Shown: positions 44,378 through 58,766, counted from the stretch's first letter. The stretch is 64,000 nucleotides of DNA from Mesostigma viride (GCA_009746045.1 RPFO01000766.1:391450-455449), one strand, 5' to 3'. Numbers and translations are program-made. Notes: generated by a model from the letters alone, not told the origin.

Positions 44378-45990
44378 CTAGGCATCATCTGGAGTGTGGC
44401 ACATCATAGGCACACATGTACATGACTAAAGAATGCTAAGGCATCAGCTGGTATAGTGCCCGCTGTAGTAGGCGTACGTACATGTACAAGGCCACGGCTA
44501 GGCATGACTATTCTACACTACTACTGCTTTATTCCCCTAAGCTGGGGCGTCTGGAGTCGCTGGGGTCGCGGGGGTCGCTTGCAAGGGCTTGTGGCCGACA
44601 TAGATGGTCGCCCCGGCCCCTTCCAGTACACCGGCTTCCCCGCCGCAGTCTGCCGGAGCTGGAGGTAGGTCAGCCATAATAGCTCCCGTCGCCGGTGTTG
44701 CTGCACCAGGGTCTTGAGTCGTCGTCCAAGGTGAAGGGACTGAGTCTTCTCGAGCCGCTTGCGGCGTCTAAGAAACGAAATCTTGTCCGCGGGGTCAATT
44801 GCTCAAAGATGAGAAGAAGCGGGGGCGCCCCTGCCTTAAGTACCCCGCGAGCGGGGCCGGAAGGCGGTGGGCGGCCAGCTTGATCTCACCAAGGAGACCC
44901 ATGCGACCAAGGACTTTGCTCTCAAACGCCTGTCAGTGTGCAAGCTTCTCGGAATTCTCACCTTCCACCATGTCGAAGTTCTTGACGTTACGATGACACT
45001 TAGGCTGCGCTTGGCGAGCTCGGCCTCCTCGCGGAGGTCAAGCGTCTGCCGCTGGAGCTGTGCAGCGACGGCGGAGGTGGTGGAGGTGGTGTGTTGCTTA
45101 AGCATGTCCGCCCAGGTCTGGGTGGGAGGACGGAGCATCGCCAGCCAGGCCAGCGGGGGCTGGCTTGGCGGCAATGTCCTTCACCGCCTGGGCGGTGATA
45201 TATGCGTGCGGTGTTTTGCAGGCATCCGATGGCGATGGCGTTCTCCTGGAGGCGCTTGTCGATGTCGCGGAGCTGGGCGGTGATGGAGTCGACGGTGGAG
45301 GCGGTGGGGGGGGGGGGGGGGGGCGGAGGCGAGGCTCCTCCACCCTCCAGGGTGGCGGTGGCGGTACGGTGGGGATGGCGGGGAGCTCAGCAGCTAGCGT
45401 GCGGCCCACCGCACAGCTGCCACATCTGCAGCTAGTGAGGGGCGTCACGTGCTGTGAGATGGCTTCTTCAGTTGAAGGTGGAGGAGGGAGGTGCCGGATT
45501 CGGTCAAGGGGGAGGGGACCCAGAGGTCATGGGCAGAGGAAACTGAAAAGAGAGCGGCGAGAAGGCGAGGGCGAGACCATGGCCAGCCGGGCATGCAGGT
45601 GGTCAGCCGGTCCGCGGTGGGAAAACCGGCCGTCAACTCCATTGCGGACTTGAGGCGATAATGGTCGTGGTGGCGCTTAGTATAGCACAGGCCCTGGAGG
45701 GCCGGGAGGCGTACGACCCATAAAACACGAGCCGGCTCCGGAGTCCAGCCGTATATCTTGATGGGTGGCATGTCGAAAAAGCCGGGCCAGGTCTCAGCTC
45801 GCGGCGGTTCAGTTCCTCGGCCGGCAGGGGCCGGAGGGGAAGGTGAGCAGGACTCATGGTGGGGGAGCCGCCTTCAGTTGTCAGTCCCGTTAGTGGGGAA
45901 GGCGGTGGCCCGGGCACTATCAATCATACTATCGGCCGTCAGAAACTACTGGCAACTGAAGAGCTCAGTATGCACGTCAACCTGGTTATA
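44378..45990 (-). mobile_element. ORF1-only LINE-like element copy 2, main part
   Basis: Continuation of the element cut by copy B, homologous to 2,620-about 4,150 (for example CTAGGCATCATCTGGAGTGT directly after the TAAAT). It is more decayed than copy 1, with several indels and an expanded G18 run (45,306-45,323). The 5' boundary near 45,990 is approximate. Confidence 0.6.
44521..45923 (-). pseudogene. LINE ORF1-like protein remnant, copy 2
   Basis: Fragmented minus-strand frames (45,923-45,633, 45,771-45,445, 45,448-45,098, 45,174-44,836, 44,706-44,521) align in order with copy 1's ORF1. They include MPPIKI, the coiled-coil part (QLQRQTLDLREEAELAKRSL) and the C-terminal QPVYWKG-like segment (KPVYWKG). 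At least four frameshifts mean it is not functional. Confidence 0.55.
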
Positions 45991-48456
45991 ATGTCGCTGC
46001 CCGCTTGACACTGAGTAAAATACTATGCGTTCCCGCTTGTTGTTGTTCAACGGAATCAGTTCATGAACCGTGGCTGATGATGTTGGCAGTAGTGCCCGTG
46101 ACTTCAGTTTCCGAACGCCGTGCGGACGGAGGCTCGCCCCGTGATTACCGCCAATTCATGAATCAACGAATGCGGCATCTCAGTGATGATGGCAGGCCAG
46201 CGGGAATGCCGCCGTGGCGGGGATGGCCAAAATGAAATGTGCCCTGCCTGGCGCCTGCTTCACCCGAGCACCTGTCTGCAGCCAAGAACCGCGGGGCAGC
46301 CAGCTGAGTGTTACAGTACATTATTGGACTGTACTGTATGAAACTAATGAAAGTGCTGGTAGGCTACCAGTGGTAGCCTGTGGTAGCTATTCCAGGGCTA
46401 TGCCAGAATTAGTAATAACGGCTTACTCCACGCACAGAAACGGGCATCCCGACGACTGTAAGCCAATGGAACGATTGCGAAACATATATACGGAGGTGAC
46501 ACACTACCAGTGTTGTTGTTGTTGTTGTTGTTGTGTCCCACGCCGCACATGGGCAGCAGAGAATCTATAGTGGCCGAGGGCCGGATATGATTAGTATCGG
46601 TGGTACTATCGGGGCACTGGAACATGGACGGTACTACTAGTGTAGGCTGACAGGCTGACAGGCGGTGACTTGGAAGAACTTGGAATTTGGAAAAGGCCCA
46701 CGGAGATCCTATGTAGAGCAGGATATTTCACGTGGTAATCATGAACTGCCCGTTGTCAGTACCGAATTAAGACACCCGGGAAGACTCAAGACGCCATGGA
46801 GTAGTTTTGCTTTTCTCATCTTTATTCGCAGAGTTGAGGTTGCCGTCCCCGCCTCCAGCGCGAATATTAGGATTAACTGTACAAAGGTGCAACCAACATT
46901 ATTGGGCGTTGAGCTAGCGCTTGCCGTGGCCGGCGATGACGTATATTATCGACTTCCGTGTGCTTGCGAACAGTCGAAAATTTTGGGTTAAATTTTTGCT
47001 TGGACAAGGCCCGTCGCCGAGACGTATGATGCAATTTACACCATCGTCAAAGTAATAAATGTCCGAAGGAGGCCGCCGGGCAGTTTGAGCTTTGTTTTAT
47101 TTTACTGTGACAGGCTTTTTCTTAAGGGCCGTGTAGGATTCGCCGGTCGAGTGTAGGATTGGCGCGCGGTTTCCACTCGTCGCCTGGTGCAGCTTTTTGC
47201 CTGAAAGCTTCAGGGTTAAAATGAAGGGGGGGTGCTATTCCTTAGGCTAACCTGGGTGTCCTAGGTTTAACCGGCCGGTCAAGTCATCTCACCATTCGCG
47301 TAGATATCCAGGTGCGTACCATCATTTTCTTGGCAGGAGAGCAAAGACGCAGAATACAACCTCCTATTGTGTTAGTTTTCGTGTTCGCATTGTTCAAATA
47401 GTTTACTTACCTCATTCTTGTTCGGCTGTGGTATTTAACCACAGTAAAGGACTTCATATCCCCGGCAATTACAGCCGCAGACTGGCCTTGTTTTTTCCCC
47501 CAGTTACCAGTATAACTGTGGTGGCAAGTCCCCGATGACAGCGACCAATTATGGATGAAAGTTGGAGACTTGAAGAGAACGACCGCTAGTGTGTATGATG
47601 CAACCGCTGGGCTATGTGATTGTGTAGGCAACTGGGTCAGAATGAGATGGTTTACCTCGTGTAAGAGGGTTTGCTTCCATGGCTGCCGGTGGGCCCGAAT
47701 TCCCAGCAGGCACATCACCAAAGGTGTCTGGCGTATAGATACGCAACCTGTGCAGGCTGGATGAACATCTGCTTCCTGTTGATTCTCCCGCAGGATAATG
47801 TAGAGCGGCAATTTCTGCACGCAGCACACCATCTGATGGAGGAATTGTGGGCTGTTAAAGGCTAGATTCGTGGCATGGGGTGGAAGGAACTTTTTTTCTT
47901 TTCTTTTTTTTTTTCTTCACCTTTTGCTCTAGTCTAAACATATCTGGAGGTGATTTGCGCCATGGAATAAGGGACAGTAGCCCATGTAAGTGGCCAGGAA
48001 TCCTTCTGATAGCTCACAAGTTAGAGCCCACTTGTCTGCTATTCTTATTGCGGACCCTGGAAGGTCGCAACCACTTTCGCCAGATTGCCTCGACGTTGCA
48101 GACGGTTTGTTTCCGTAGATACATCGGGTGTACTTTGTCCGTCGTTGCGTAATCATCAGGCCTTGCTTGCATCGAGCTGTACCAAAATCATACTACTGTC
48201 AAACCATTGTCACGCCGTCATAGCGCGACTGGTTGGCCACTTGGATTAGCGGCCAATGGACCGTTTTGCATTCCTGTATCACACAGGCTTGACCCCAGGA
48301 GGGCTATGACCGGCCAGTGGCCGTGTCTGCCTACCCCCCCGTCCATCTCTCAGTGTGCTTTCACCTTGTCTAAACTGCATTACCTTTTCTTCATACTGCG
48401 CATCCCTGCCATTTTTGCTACCGGTCTTCATCCACCGTTTGTCCTCCGTTCTGCAG
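45991..48456. other. Unrecognised sequence, possibly upstream introns of the host gene
   Basis: No frame could be assigned. There is a (TTG)n microsatellite of eight units at 46,511-46,534 and a T-rich tract at 47,890-47,916. Upstream exons and the promoter of the gene at 48,457-62,144 must lie here or outside the window, but I could not define them. Confidence 0.4.
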
Positions 48457-48680
48457 GTCACGGAAAAGTTAGGGATGGACCGCCCGCTGTCGCAGCAAGC
48501 CACGCTGTTCGCGGGCCCCAACGGGTTTGCCATCCTGCCCACGAGCGGGCCCCACTCGGCGGCATCGCTGGAGGCCACAGGTGGCATGACGCTGGGCCGG
48601 GGCACTCGGCGGGTGACGACGGCCAGCGATTCCAACACGATTTCCCCAACACATGACAAGTCACCCAACGCGGCCTTCAG
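48457..48680 (+). CDS. Host gene exon a (Ser/Thr/Pro-rich protein, unknown)
   Basis: A GC-rich block starting after TTCTGCAG (acceptor) and ending at CCTTCAG followed by GCAAGC, the usual GC-AG donor form. The frame reads VTEKLGMDRPLSQQ, then NGFAILPTSGPHSAASLEA, and ends TISPTHDKSPNAAF plus two bases of an Arg codon (phase 2). It joins in phase to the exon at 58,767 across a 10-kb intron. No domain was recognised. The low-complexity Ser/Thr/Pro content with SP and TP pairs suggests a phosphorylated linker region; that is inference. The assignment as an exon rests on splice signals, composition and phase. Confidence 0.55.
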
Positions 48681-51600
48681 GCAAGCAGGCCTCGTCTTTC
48701 TGTTTCAGCATGCAGTTTCATGGCTTGCACGTGGATGCGCTTGTCTCGCTGTTGTGGTTGCTTGATAGGCCTGGGCCGGGAAGTGGGAGAGCGCGGGTAC
48801 GGCATTGGATGTAGGATATGGGGCATGTTGGTGGTGAACCATCAAGGGAGGGTGGGGATGCGCTGAGAGGGCCAAGGTGTGAGAGGGCGTGTCTGCCTCA
48901 TGGAATTGAACCCCACCTTTCATAGCGAACACGTATGATAACACGGTGAATATAGCAGGTAGGATAACACGGTGAATATAGTAGGTAGGATAACACGGTG
49001 AATATAGTAGGTAGTGTAGTACGGTGAATATAGTAGGTAGGATAACACGGTGAACACAGCAGGTAGGATACACGGTGAACACAGCAGGTAGGATACACGG
49101 TGAACACAGCAGGTAGGATACACGGTGAACACAGCAGGTAGGATACACGGTGAACACAGCAGGTAGGATACACGGTGAACACAGCAGGTAGGATACACGG
49201 TGAACACGGCAGGTAGGATACACGGTGAACACAGCAGGTAGGATACACGGTGAACACAGCAGGTAGGATACACGGTGAACACGGCAGGTAGGATACACGG
49301 TGAACACGGCAGGTAGGATACACGGTGAACACAGCAGGTAGGATACACGGTGAACACGGCAGGTAGGATACACGGTGAACACAGCAGGTAGGATACACGG
49401 TGAACACAGCAGGTAGGATACACGGTGAACACGGCAGGTAGGATACACGGTGAACACAGCAGGTAGGATACACGGTGAACACGGCAGGTAGGATACACGG
49501 TGAACACAGCAGGTAGGATACACGGTGAACACGGCAGGTGGGATACACGGTGAACACGGCAGGTAGGATACACGGTGAACACAGCAGGTGGGATACACGG
49601 TGAACACAGCAGGTAGGATACACGGTGAACACGGCAGGTAGGATACACGGTGAACACGGCAGGTAGGATACACGGTGAACACAGCAGGTAGGATACACGG
49701 TGAACACAGCAGGTAGGATACACGGTGAACACAGCAGGTAGGATACACGGTGAACACGGCAGGTAGGATACACGGTGAACACGGCAGGTGGGATACACGG
49801 TGAACACGGCAGGTAGGATACACGGTGAACACAGCAGGTGGGATACACGGTGAACACAGCAGGTAGGATACACGGTGAACACGGCAGGTAGGATACACGG
49901 TGAACACGGCAGGTAGGATACACGGTGAACACAGCAGGTGAACACAGCAGGTAGGATACACGGTGAACACAGCAGGTAGGATACACGGTGAACACAGCAG
50001 GTAGGATACACGGTGAACACAGCAGGTAGGATACACGGTGAACACAGCAGGTAGGATACACGGTGAACACAGCAGGTAGGATACACGGTGAACACGGCAG
50101 GTAGGATACACGGTGAACACAGCAGGTAGGATACACGGTGAACACAGCAGGTAGGATACACGGTGAACACAGCAGGTAGGATACACGGTGAACACAGCAG
50201 GTAGGATACACGGTGAACACAGCAGGTAGGATACACGGTGAACACAGCAGGTAGGATACACGGTGAACACAGCAGGTAGGATACACGGTGAACACGGCAG
50301 GTAGGATACACGGTGAACACAGCAGGTAGGATACACGGTGAACACAGCAGGTAGGATACACGGTGAACACAGCAGGTAGGATACACGGTGAACACAGCAG
50401 GTAGGATACACGGTGAACACAGCAGGTAGGATACACGGTGAACACAGCAGGTAGGATACACGGTGAACACGGCAGGTAGGATACACGGTGAACACGGCAG
50501 GTAGGATACACGGTGAACACGGCAGGTGGGATACACGGTGAACACGGCAGGTAGGATACACGGTGAACACAGCAGGTAGGATACACGGTGAACACAGCAG
50601 GTAGGATACACGGTGAACACAGCAGGTGGGATACACGGTGAACACGGCAGGTAGGATACACGGTGAACACGGCAGGTAGGATACACGGTGAACACGGCAG
50701 GTAGGATACACGGTGAACACAGCAGGTAGGATACACGGTGAACACAGCAGGTAGGATACACGGTGAACACAGCAGGTGGGATACACGGTGAACACGGCAG
50801 GTAGGATACACGGTGAACACGGCAGGTAGGATACACGGTGAACACGGCAGGTAGGATACACGGTGAACACGGCAGGTAGGATACACGGTGAACACAGCAG
50901 GTAGGATACACGGTGAACACAGCAGGTAGGATACACGGTGAACACAGCAGGTGGGATACACGGTGAACACGGCAGGTAGGATACACGGTGAACACAGCAG
51001 GTAGGATACACGGTGAACACGGCAGGTAGGATACACGGTGAACACAGCAGGTAGGATACACGGTGAACACGGCAGGTAGGATACACGGTGAACACGGCAG
51101 GTAGGATACACGGTGAACACAGCAGGTAGGATACACGGTGAACACAGCAGGTAGGATACACGGTGAACACAGCAGGTAGGATACACGGTGAACACAGCAG
51201 GTAGGATACACGGTGAACACAGCAGGTAGGATACACGGTGAACACGGCAGGTAGGATACACGGTGAACACAGCAGGTAGGATACACGGTGAACACAGCAG
51301 GTGGGATACACGGTGAACACGGCAGGTGGGATACACGGTGAACACAGCAGGTAGGATACACGGTGAACACAGCAGGTAGGATACACGGTGAACACGGCAG
51401 GTAGGATACACGGTGAACACGGCAGGTGGGATACACGGTGAACACAGCAGGTAGGATACACGGTGAACACAGCAGGTAGGATACACGGTGAACACGGCAG
51501 GTAGGATACACGGTGAACACGGCAGGTAGGATACACGGTGAACACAGCAGGTGGGATACACGGTGAACACAGCAGGTAGGATACACGGTGAACACGGCAG

Positions 51601-54600
51601 GTAGGATACACGGTGAACACAGCAGGTAGGATACACGGTGAACACGGCAGGTAGGATACACGGTGAACACGGCAGGTGAACACAGCAGGTAGGATACACG
51701 GTGAACACGGCAGGTGGGATACACGGTGAACACGGCAGGTAGGATACACGGTGAACACAGCAGGTAGGATACACGGTGAACACAGCAGGTAGGATACACG
51801 GTGAACACAGCAGGTAGGATACACGGTGAACACGGCAGGTAGGATACACGGTGAACACAGCAGGTAGGATACACGGTGAACACAGCAGGTAGGATACACG
51901 GTGAACACAGCAGGTAGGATACACGGTGAACACAGCAGGTAGGATACACGGTGAACACAGCAGGTAGGATACACGGTGAACACAGCAGGTAGGATACACG
52001 GTGAACACAGCAGGTAGGATACACGGTGAACACGGCAGGTAGGATACACGGTGAACACGGCAGGTAGGATACACGGTGAACACGGCAGGTAGGATACACG
52101 GTGAACACGGCAGGTAGGATACACGGTGAACACAGCAGGTAGGATACACGGTGAACACAGCAGGTAGGATACACGGTGAACACAGCAGGTAGGATACACG
52201 GTGAACACAGCAGGTAGGATACACGGTGAACACAGCAGGTAGGATACACGGTGAACACAGCAGGTAGGATACACGGTGAACACAGCAGGTAGGATACACG
52301 GTGAACACGGCAGGTAGGATACACGGTGAACACGCAGGTAGGATACACGGTGAACACAGCAGGTAGGATACACGGTGAACACAGCAGGTAGGATACACGG
52401 TGAACACAGCAGGTAGGATACACGGTGAACACAGCAGGTAGGATACACGGTGAACACAGCAGGTAGGATACACGGTGAACACGGCAGGTAGGATACACGG
52501 TGAACACAGCAGGTAGGATACACGGTGAACACAGCAGGTAGGATACACGGTGAACACAGCAGGTAGGATACACGGTGAACACGGCAGGTAGGATACACGG
52601 TGAACACAGCAGGTAGGATACACGGTGAACACGGCAGGTAGGATACACGGTGAACACGGCAGGTAGGATACACGGTGAACACGGCAGGTAGGATACACGG
52701 TGAACACAGCAGGTAGGATACACGGTGAACACAGCAGGTAGGATACACGGTGAACACAGCAGGTAGGATACACGGTGAACACAGCAGGTAGGATACACGG
52801 TGAACACAGCAGGTAGGATACACGGTGAACACAGCAGGTAGGATACACGGTGAACACAGCAGGTAGGATACACGGTGAACACAGCAGGTAGGATACACGG
52901 TGAACACGGCAGGTAGGATACACGGTGAACACAGCAGGTAGGATACACGGTGAACACGGCAGGTAGGATACACGGTGAACACAGCAGGTAGGATACACGG
53001 TGAACACAGCAGGTAGGATACACGGTGAACACAGCAGGTAGGATACACGGTGAACACAGCAGGTAGGATACACGGTGAACACGGCAGGTAGGATACACGG
53101 TGAACACGGCAGGTAGGATACACGGTGAACACGGCAGGTAGGATACACGGTGAACACAGCAGGTAGGATACACGGTGAACACGGCAGGTAGGATACACGG
53201 TGAACACAGCAGGTAGGATACACGGTGAACACAGCAGGTAGGATACACGGTGAACACAGCAGGTAGGATACACGGTGAACACGGCAGGTAGGATACACGG
53301 TGAACACGGCAGGTAGGATACACGGTGAACACGGCAGGTAGGATACACGGTGAACACGGCAGGTAGGATACACGGTGAACACAGCAGGTAGGATACACGG
53401 TGAACACAGCAGGTAGGATACACGGTGAACACAGCAGGTAGGATACACGGTGAACACGGCAGGTAGGATACACGGTGAACACGGCAGGTAGGATACACGG
53501 TGAACACAGCAGGTAGGATACACGGTGAACACGGCAGGTAGGATACACGGTGAACACAGCAGGTAGGATACACGGTGAACACAGCAGGTAGGATACACGG
53601 TGAACACGGCAGGTAGGATACACGGTGAACACAGCAGGTAGGATACACGGTGAACACAGCAGGTAGGATACACGGTGAACACAGCAGGTAGGATACACGG
53701 TGAACACAGCAGGTAGGATACACGGTGAACACAGCAGGTAGGATACACGGTGAACACAGCAGGTAGGATACACGGTGAACACAGCAGGTAGGATACACGG
53801 TGAACACAGCAGGTAGGATACACGGTGAACACGGCAGGTAGGATACACGGTGAACACAGCAGGTAGGATACACGGTGAACACAGCAGGTAGGATACACGG
53901 TGAACACAGCAGGTAGGATACACGGTGAACACAGCAGGTAGGATACACGGTGAACACGCAGGTAGGATACACGGTGAACACAGCAGGTAGGATACACGGT
54001 GAACACGGCAGGTGAACACAGCAGGTAGGATACACGGTGAACACAGCAGGTAGGATACACGGTGAACACAGCAGGTAGGATACACGGTGAACACAGCAGG
54101 TAGGATACACGGTGAACACAGCAGGTAGGATACACGGTGAACACAGCAGGTAGGATACACGGTGAACACGGCAGGTAGGATACACGGTGAACACGGCAGG
54201 TAGGATACACGGTGAACACAGCAGGTAGGATACACGGTGAACACAGCAGGTAGGATACACGGTGAACACAGCAGGTAGGATACACGGTGAACACAGCAGG
54301 TAGGATACACGGTGAACACGGCAGGTAGGATACACGGTGAACACGGCAGGTAGGATACACGGTGAACACAGCAGGTAGGATACACGGTGAACACAGCAGG
54401 TAGGATACACGGTGAACACAGCAGGTAGGATACACGGTGAACACGGCAGGTAGGATACACGGTGAACACAGCAGGTAGGATACACGGTGAACACAGCAGG
54501 TAGGATACACGGTGAACACGCAGGTAGGATACACGGTGAACACAGCAGGTAGGATACACGGTGAACACAGCAGGTAGGATACACGGTGAACACGGCAGGT

Positions 54601-57600
54601 AGGATACACGGTGAACACGGCAGGTAGGATACACGGTGAACACAGCAGGTAGGATACACGGTGAACACGGCAGGTAGGATACACGGTGAACACAGCAGGT
54701 AGGATACACGGTGAACACAGCAGGTAGGATACACGGTGAACACAGCAGGTAGGATACACGGTGAACACAGCAGGTAGGATACACGGTGAACACGGCAGGT
54801 AGGATACACGGTGAACACAGCAGGTAGGATACACGGTGAACACGGCAGGTAGGATACACGGTGAACACGGCAGGTAGGATACACGGTGAACACGGCAGGT
54901 AGGATACACGGTGAACACGGCAGGTAGGATACACGGTGAACACAGCAGGTAGGATACACGGTGAACACGGCAGGTAGGATACACGGTGAACACGGCAGGT
55001 AGGATACACGGTGAACACAGCAGGTAGGATACACGGTGAACACGGCAGGTAGGATACACGGTGAACACGGCAGGTAGGATACACGGTGAACACAGCAGGT
55101 AGGATACACGGTGAACACGGCAGGTAGGATACACGGTGAACACGGCAGGTAGGATACACGGTGAACACAGCAGGTAGGATACACGGTGAACACAGCAGGT
55201 AGGATACACGGTGAACACGGCAGGTAGGATACACGGTGAACACAGCAGGTAGGATACACGGTGAACACAGCAGGTAGGATACACGGTGAACACAGCAGGT
55301 AGGATACACGGTGAACACGGCAGGTAGGATACACGGTGAACACGGCAGGTAGGATACACGGTGAACACGGCAGGTAGGATACACGGTGAACACAGCAGGT
55401 AGGATACACGGTGAACACAGCAGGTAGGATACACGGTGAACACGGCAGGTAGGATACACGGTGAACACGGCAGGTAGGATACACGGTGAACACAGCAGGT
55501 AGGATACACGGTGAACACAGCAGGTAGGATACACGGTGAACACGGCAGGTAGGATACACGGTGAACACAGCAGGTAGGATACACGGTGAACACAGCAGGT
55601 AGGATACACGGTGAACACAGCAGGTAGGATACACGGTGAACACAGCAGGTAGGATACACGGTGAACACGGCAGGTAGGATACACGGTGAACACGGCAGGT
55701 AGGATACACGGTGAACACGGCAGGTAGGATACACGGTGAACACAGCAGGTAGGATACACGGTGAACACAGCAGGTAGGATACACGGTGAACACGGCAGGT
55801 AGGATACACGGTGAACACGGCAGGTAGGATACACGGTGAACACAGCAGGTAGGATACACGGTGAACACGGCAGGTAGGATACACGGTGAACACAGCAGGT
55901 AGGATACACGGTGAACACGGCAGGTAGGATACACGGTGAACACAGCAGGTAGGATACACGGTGAACACAGCAGGTAGGATACACGGTGAACACAGCAGGT
56001 AGGATACACGGTGAACACAGCAGGTAGGATACACGGTGAACACAGCAGGTAGGATACACGGTGAACACGGCAGGTAGGATACACGGTGAACACAGCAGGT
56101 AGGATACACGGTGAACACGGCAGGTAGGATACACGGTGAACACGGCAGGTAGGATACACGGTGAACACAGCAGGTAGGATACACGGTGAACACGGCAGGT
56201 AGGATACACGGTGAACACAGCAGGTAGGATACACGGTGAACACGGCAGGTAGGATACACGGTGAACACGGCAGGTAGGATACACGGTGAACACAGCAGGT
56301 AGGATACACGGTGAACACAGCAGGTAGGATACACGGTGAACACAGCAGGTAGGATACACGGTGAACACAGCAGGTAGGATACACGGTGAACACGGCAGGT
56401 AGGATACACGGTGAACACAGCAGGTAGGATACACGGTGAACACGGCAGGTAGGATACACGGTGAACACAGCAGGTAGGATACACGGTGAACACAGCAGGT
56501 AGGATACACGGTGAACACAGCAGGTAGGATACACGGTGAACACAGCAGGTAGGATACACGGTGAACACGGCAGGTAGGATACACGGTGAACACAGCAGGT
56601 AGGATACACGGTGAACACGGCAGGTAGGATACACGGTGAACACGGCAGGTAGGATACACGGTGAACACGGCAGGTAGGATACACGGTGAACACAGCAGGT
56701 AGGATACACGGTGAACACAGCAGGTAGGATACACGGTGAACACAGCAGGTAGGATACACGGTGAACACGGCAGGTAGGATACACGGTGAACACGGCAGGT
56801 AGGATACACGGTGAACACAGCAGGTGAACACGGCAGGTAGGATACACGGTGAACACGGCAGGTAGGATACACGGTGAACACAGCAGGTAGGATACACGGT
56901 GAACACAGCAGGTAGGATACACGGTGAACACAGCAGGTAGGATACACGGTGAACACAGCAGGTAGGATACACGGTGAACACAGCAGGTAGGATACACGGT
57001 GAACACGGCAGGTAGGATACACGGTGAACACGGCAGGTAGGATACACGGTGAACACAGCAGGTAGGATACACGGTGAACACGGCAGGTAGGATACACGGT
57101 GAACACGGCAGGTAGGATACACGGTGAACACAGCAGGTAGGATACACGGTGAACACAGCAGGTAGGATACACGGTGAACACAGCAGGTAGGATACACGGT
57201 GAACACGGCAGGTAGGATACACGGTGAACACGGCAGGTAGGATACACGGTGAACACGGCAGGTAGGATACACGGTGAACACAGCAGGTAGGATACACGGT
57301 GAACACGGCAGGTAGGATACACGGTGAACACAGCAGGTAGGATACACGGTGAACACAGCAGGTAGGATACACGGTGAACACAGCAGGTAGGATACACGGT
57401 GAACACGGCAGGTAGGATACACGGTGAACACAGCAGGTAGGATACACGGTGAACACGGCAGGTAGGATACACGGTGAACACAGCAGGTGGATACACGGTG
57501 AACACAGCAGGTAGGATACACGGTGAACACGGCAGGTAGGATACACGGTGAACACAGCAGGTAGGATACACGGTGAACACGGCAGGTAGGATACACGGTG

Positions 57601-58766
57601 AACACAGCAGGTAGGATACACGGTGAACACAGCAGGTAGGATACACGGTGAACACGGCAGGTAGGATACACGGTGAACACAGCAGGTAGGATACACGGTG
57701 AACACGGCAGGTAGGATACACGGTGAACACGGCAGGTAGGATACACGGTGAACACAGCAGGTAGGATACACGGTGAACACAGCAGGTAGGATACACGGTG
57801 AACACAGCAGGTAGGATACACGGTGAACATGGCAGGTAGGATACACGGTGAACACAGCAGGTAGGATACACGGTGAACACAGCAGGTGGGATACACGGTG
57901 AACACGGCAGGTAGGATACACGGTGAACACAGCAGGTAGGATACACGGTGAACACAGCAGGTAGGATACACGGTGAACACAGCAGGTAGGATACACGGTG
58001 AACACGGCAGGTAGGATACACGGTGAACACAGCAGGTAGGATACACGGTGAACACAGCAGGTGGGATACACGGTGAACACAGCAGGTAGGATACACGGTG
58101 AACACAGCAGGTAGGATACACGGTGAACACGGCAGGTAGGATACACGGTGAACACAGCAGGTAGGATACACGGTGAACACAGCAGGTAGGATACACGGTG
58201 AACACAGCAGGTAGGATACACGGTGAACACGGCAGGTAGGATACACGGTGAACACAGCAGGTAGGATACACGGTGAACACGGCAGGTAGGATACACGGTG
58301 AACACAGCAGGTAGGATACACGGTGAACACAGCAGGTAGGATACACGGTGAACACAGCAGGTGGGATACACGGTGAACACAGCAGGTAGGATACACGGTG
58401 AACACAGCAGGTAGGATACACGGTGAACACAGCAGGTAGGATACACGGTGAACACAGCAGGTAGGATACACGGTGAACACGGCAGGTAGGATACACGGTG
58501 AACACAGCAGGTAGGATACACGGTGAACATGGCAGGTAGGATACACGGTGAATCCATGATCCCAACACACGTCGAGTATGTTGCTCAAGTACCCAAACAT
58601 ACCCATCGCCCTCCATGATGGCAACACGACTTGGATACGAGGGGGCTTTGAGTCACCTGCGCTTGAGGATGACTTAACCCCTGGCTTCTCCTTAATGCCA
58701 TCCCTGTGTATCTGCCCATGGTGTAATGCGGTGGACGCCACGTTGATGCAGGATCCACGTGTCCAG
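48681..58766 (+). other. 10-kb intron containing the giant minisatellite
   Basis: Lies between the GC donor at 48,681 and an acceptor GTCCAG at 58,761-58,766. Flanking exon phases match (2 bases plus 1 base make one Arg codon). Apart from the 25-bp array it holds about 250 bp on the left and 210 bp on the right of unremarkable sequence. Confidence 0.5.
48936..58552. repeat. 9.6-kb minisatellite, 25-bp unit, about 385 copies
   Basis: The unit is GGATACACGGTGAACAC followed by RGCAGGTA. The main polymorphism is A/G at R, and a minor form has GGTGGG at the unit join. The left five units are older: 26 bp, with GATAACACGGTGAATATAG. Shortened units lacking GGATACACG-type sequence occur at about 49,935, 51,672, 54,010 and 56,824. 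24-bp units lie at about 52,332, 53,953, 54,520 and 57,486. Since 25 mod 3 is 1 and the minus strand lacks stops, all three minus frames stay open for over 3,200 codons; the plus strand has TAG in every third unit of each frame. I regard the long minus frames as artefacts. Confidence 0.97.

Noticed and set aside
48936-58552. CRISPR-like array
   Set aside because: Units are directly contiguous with no unique spacers, and the context is eukaryotic.
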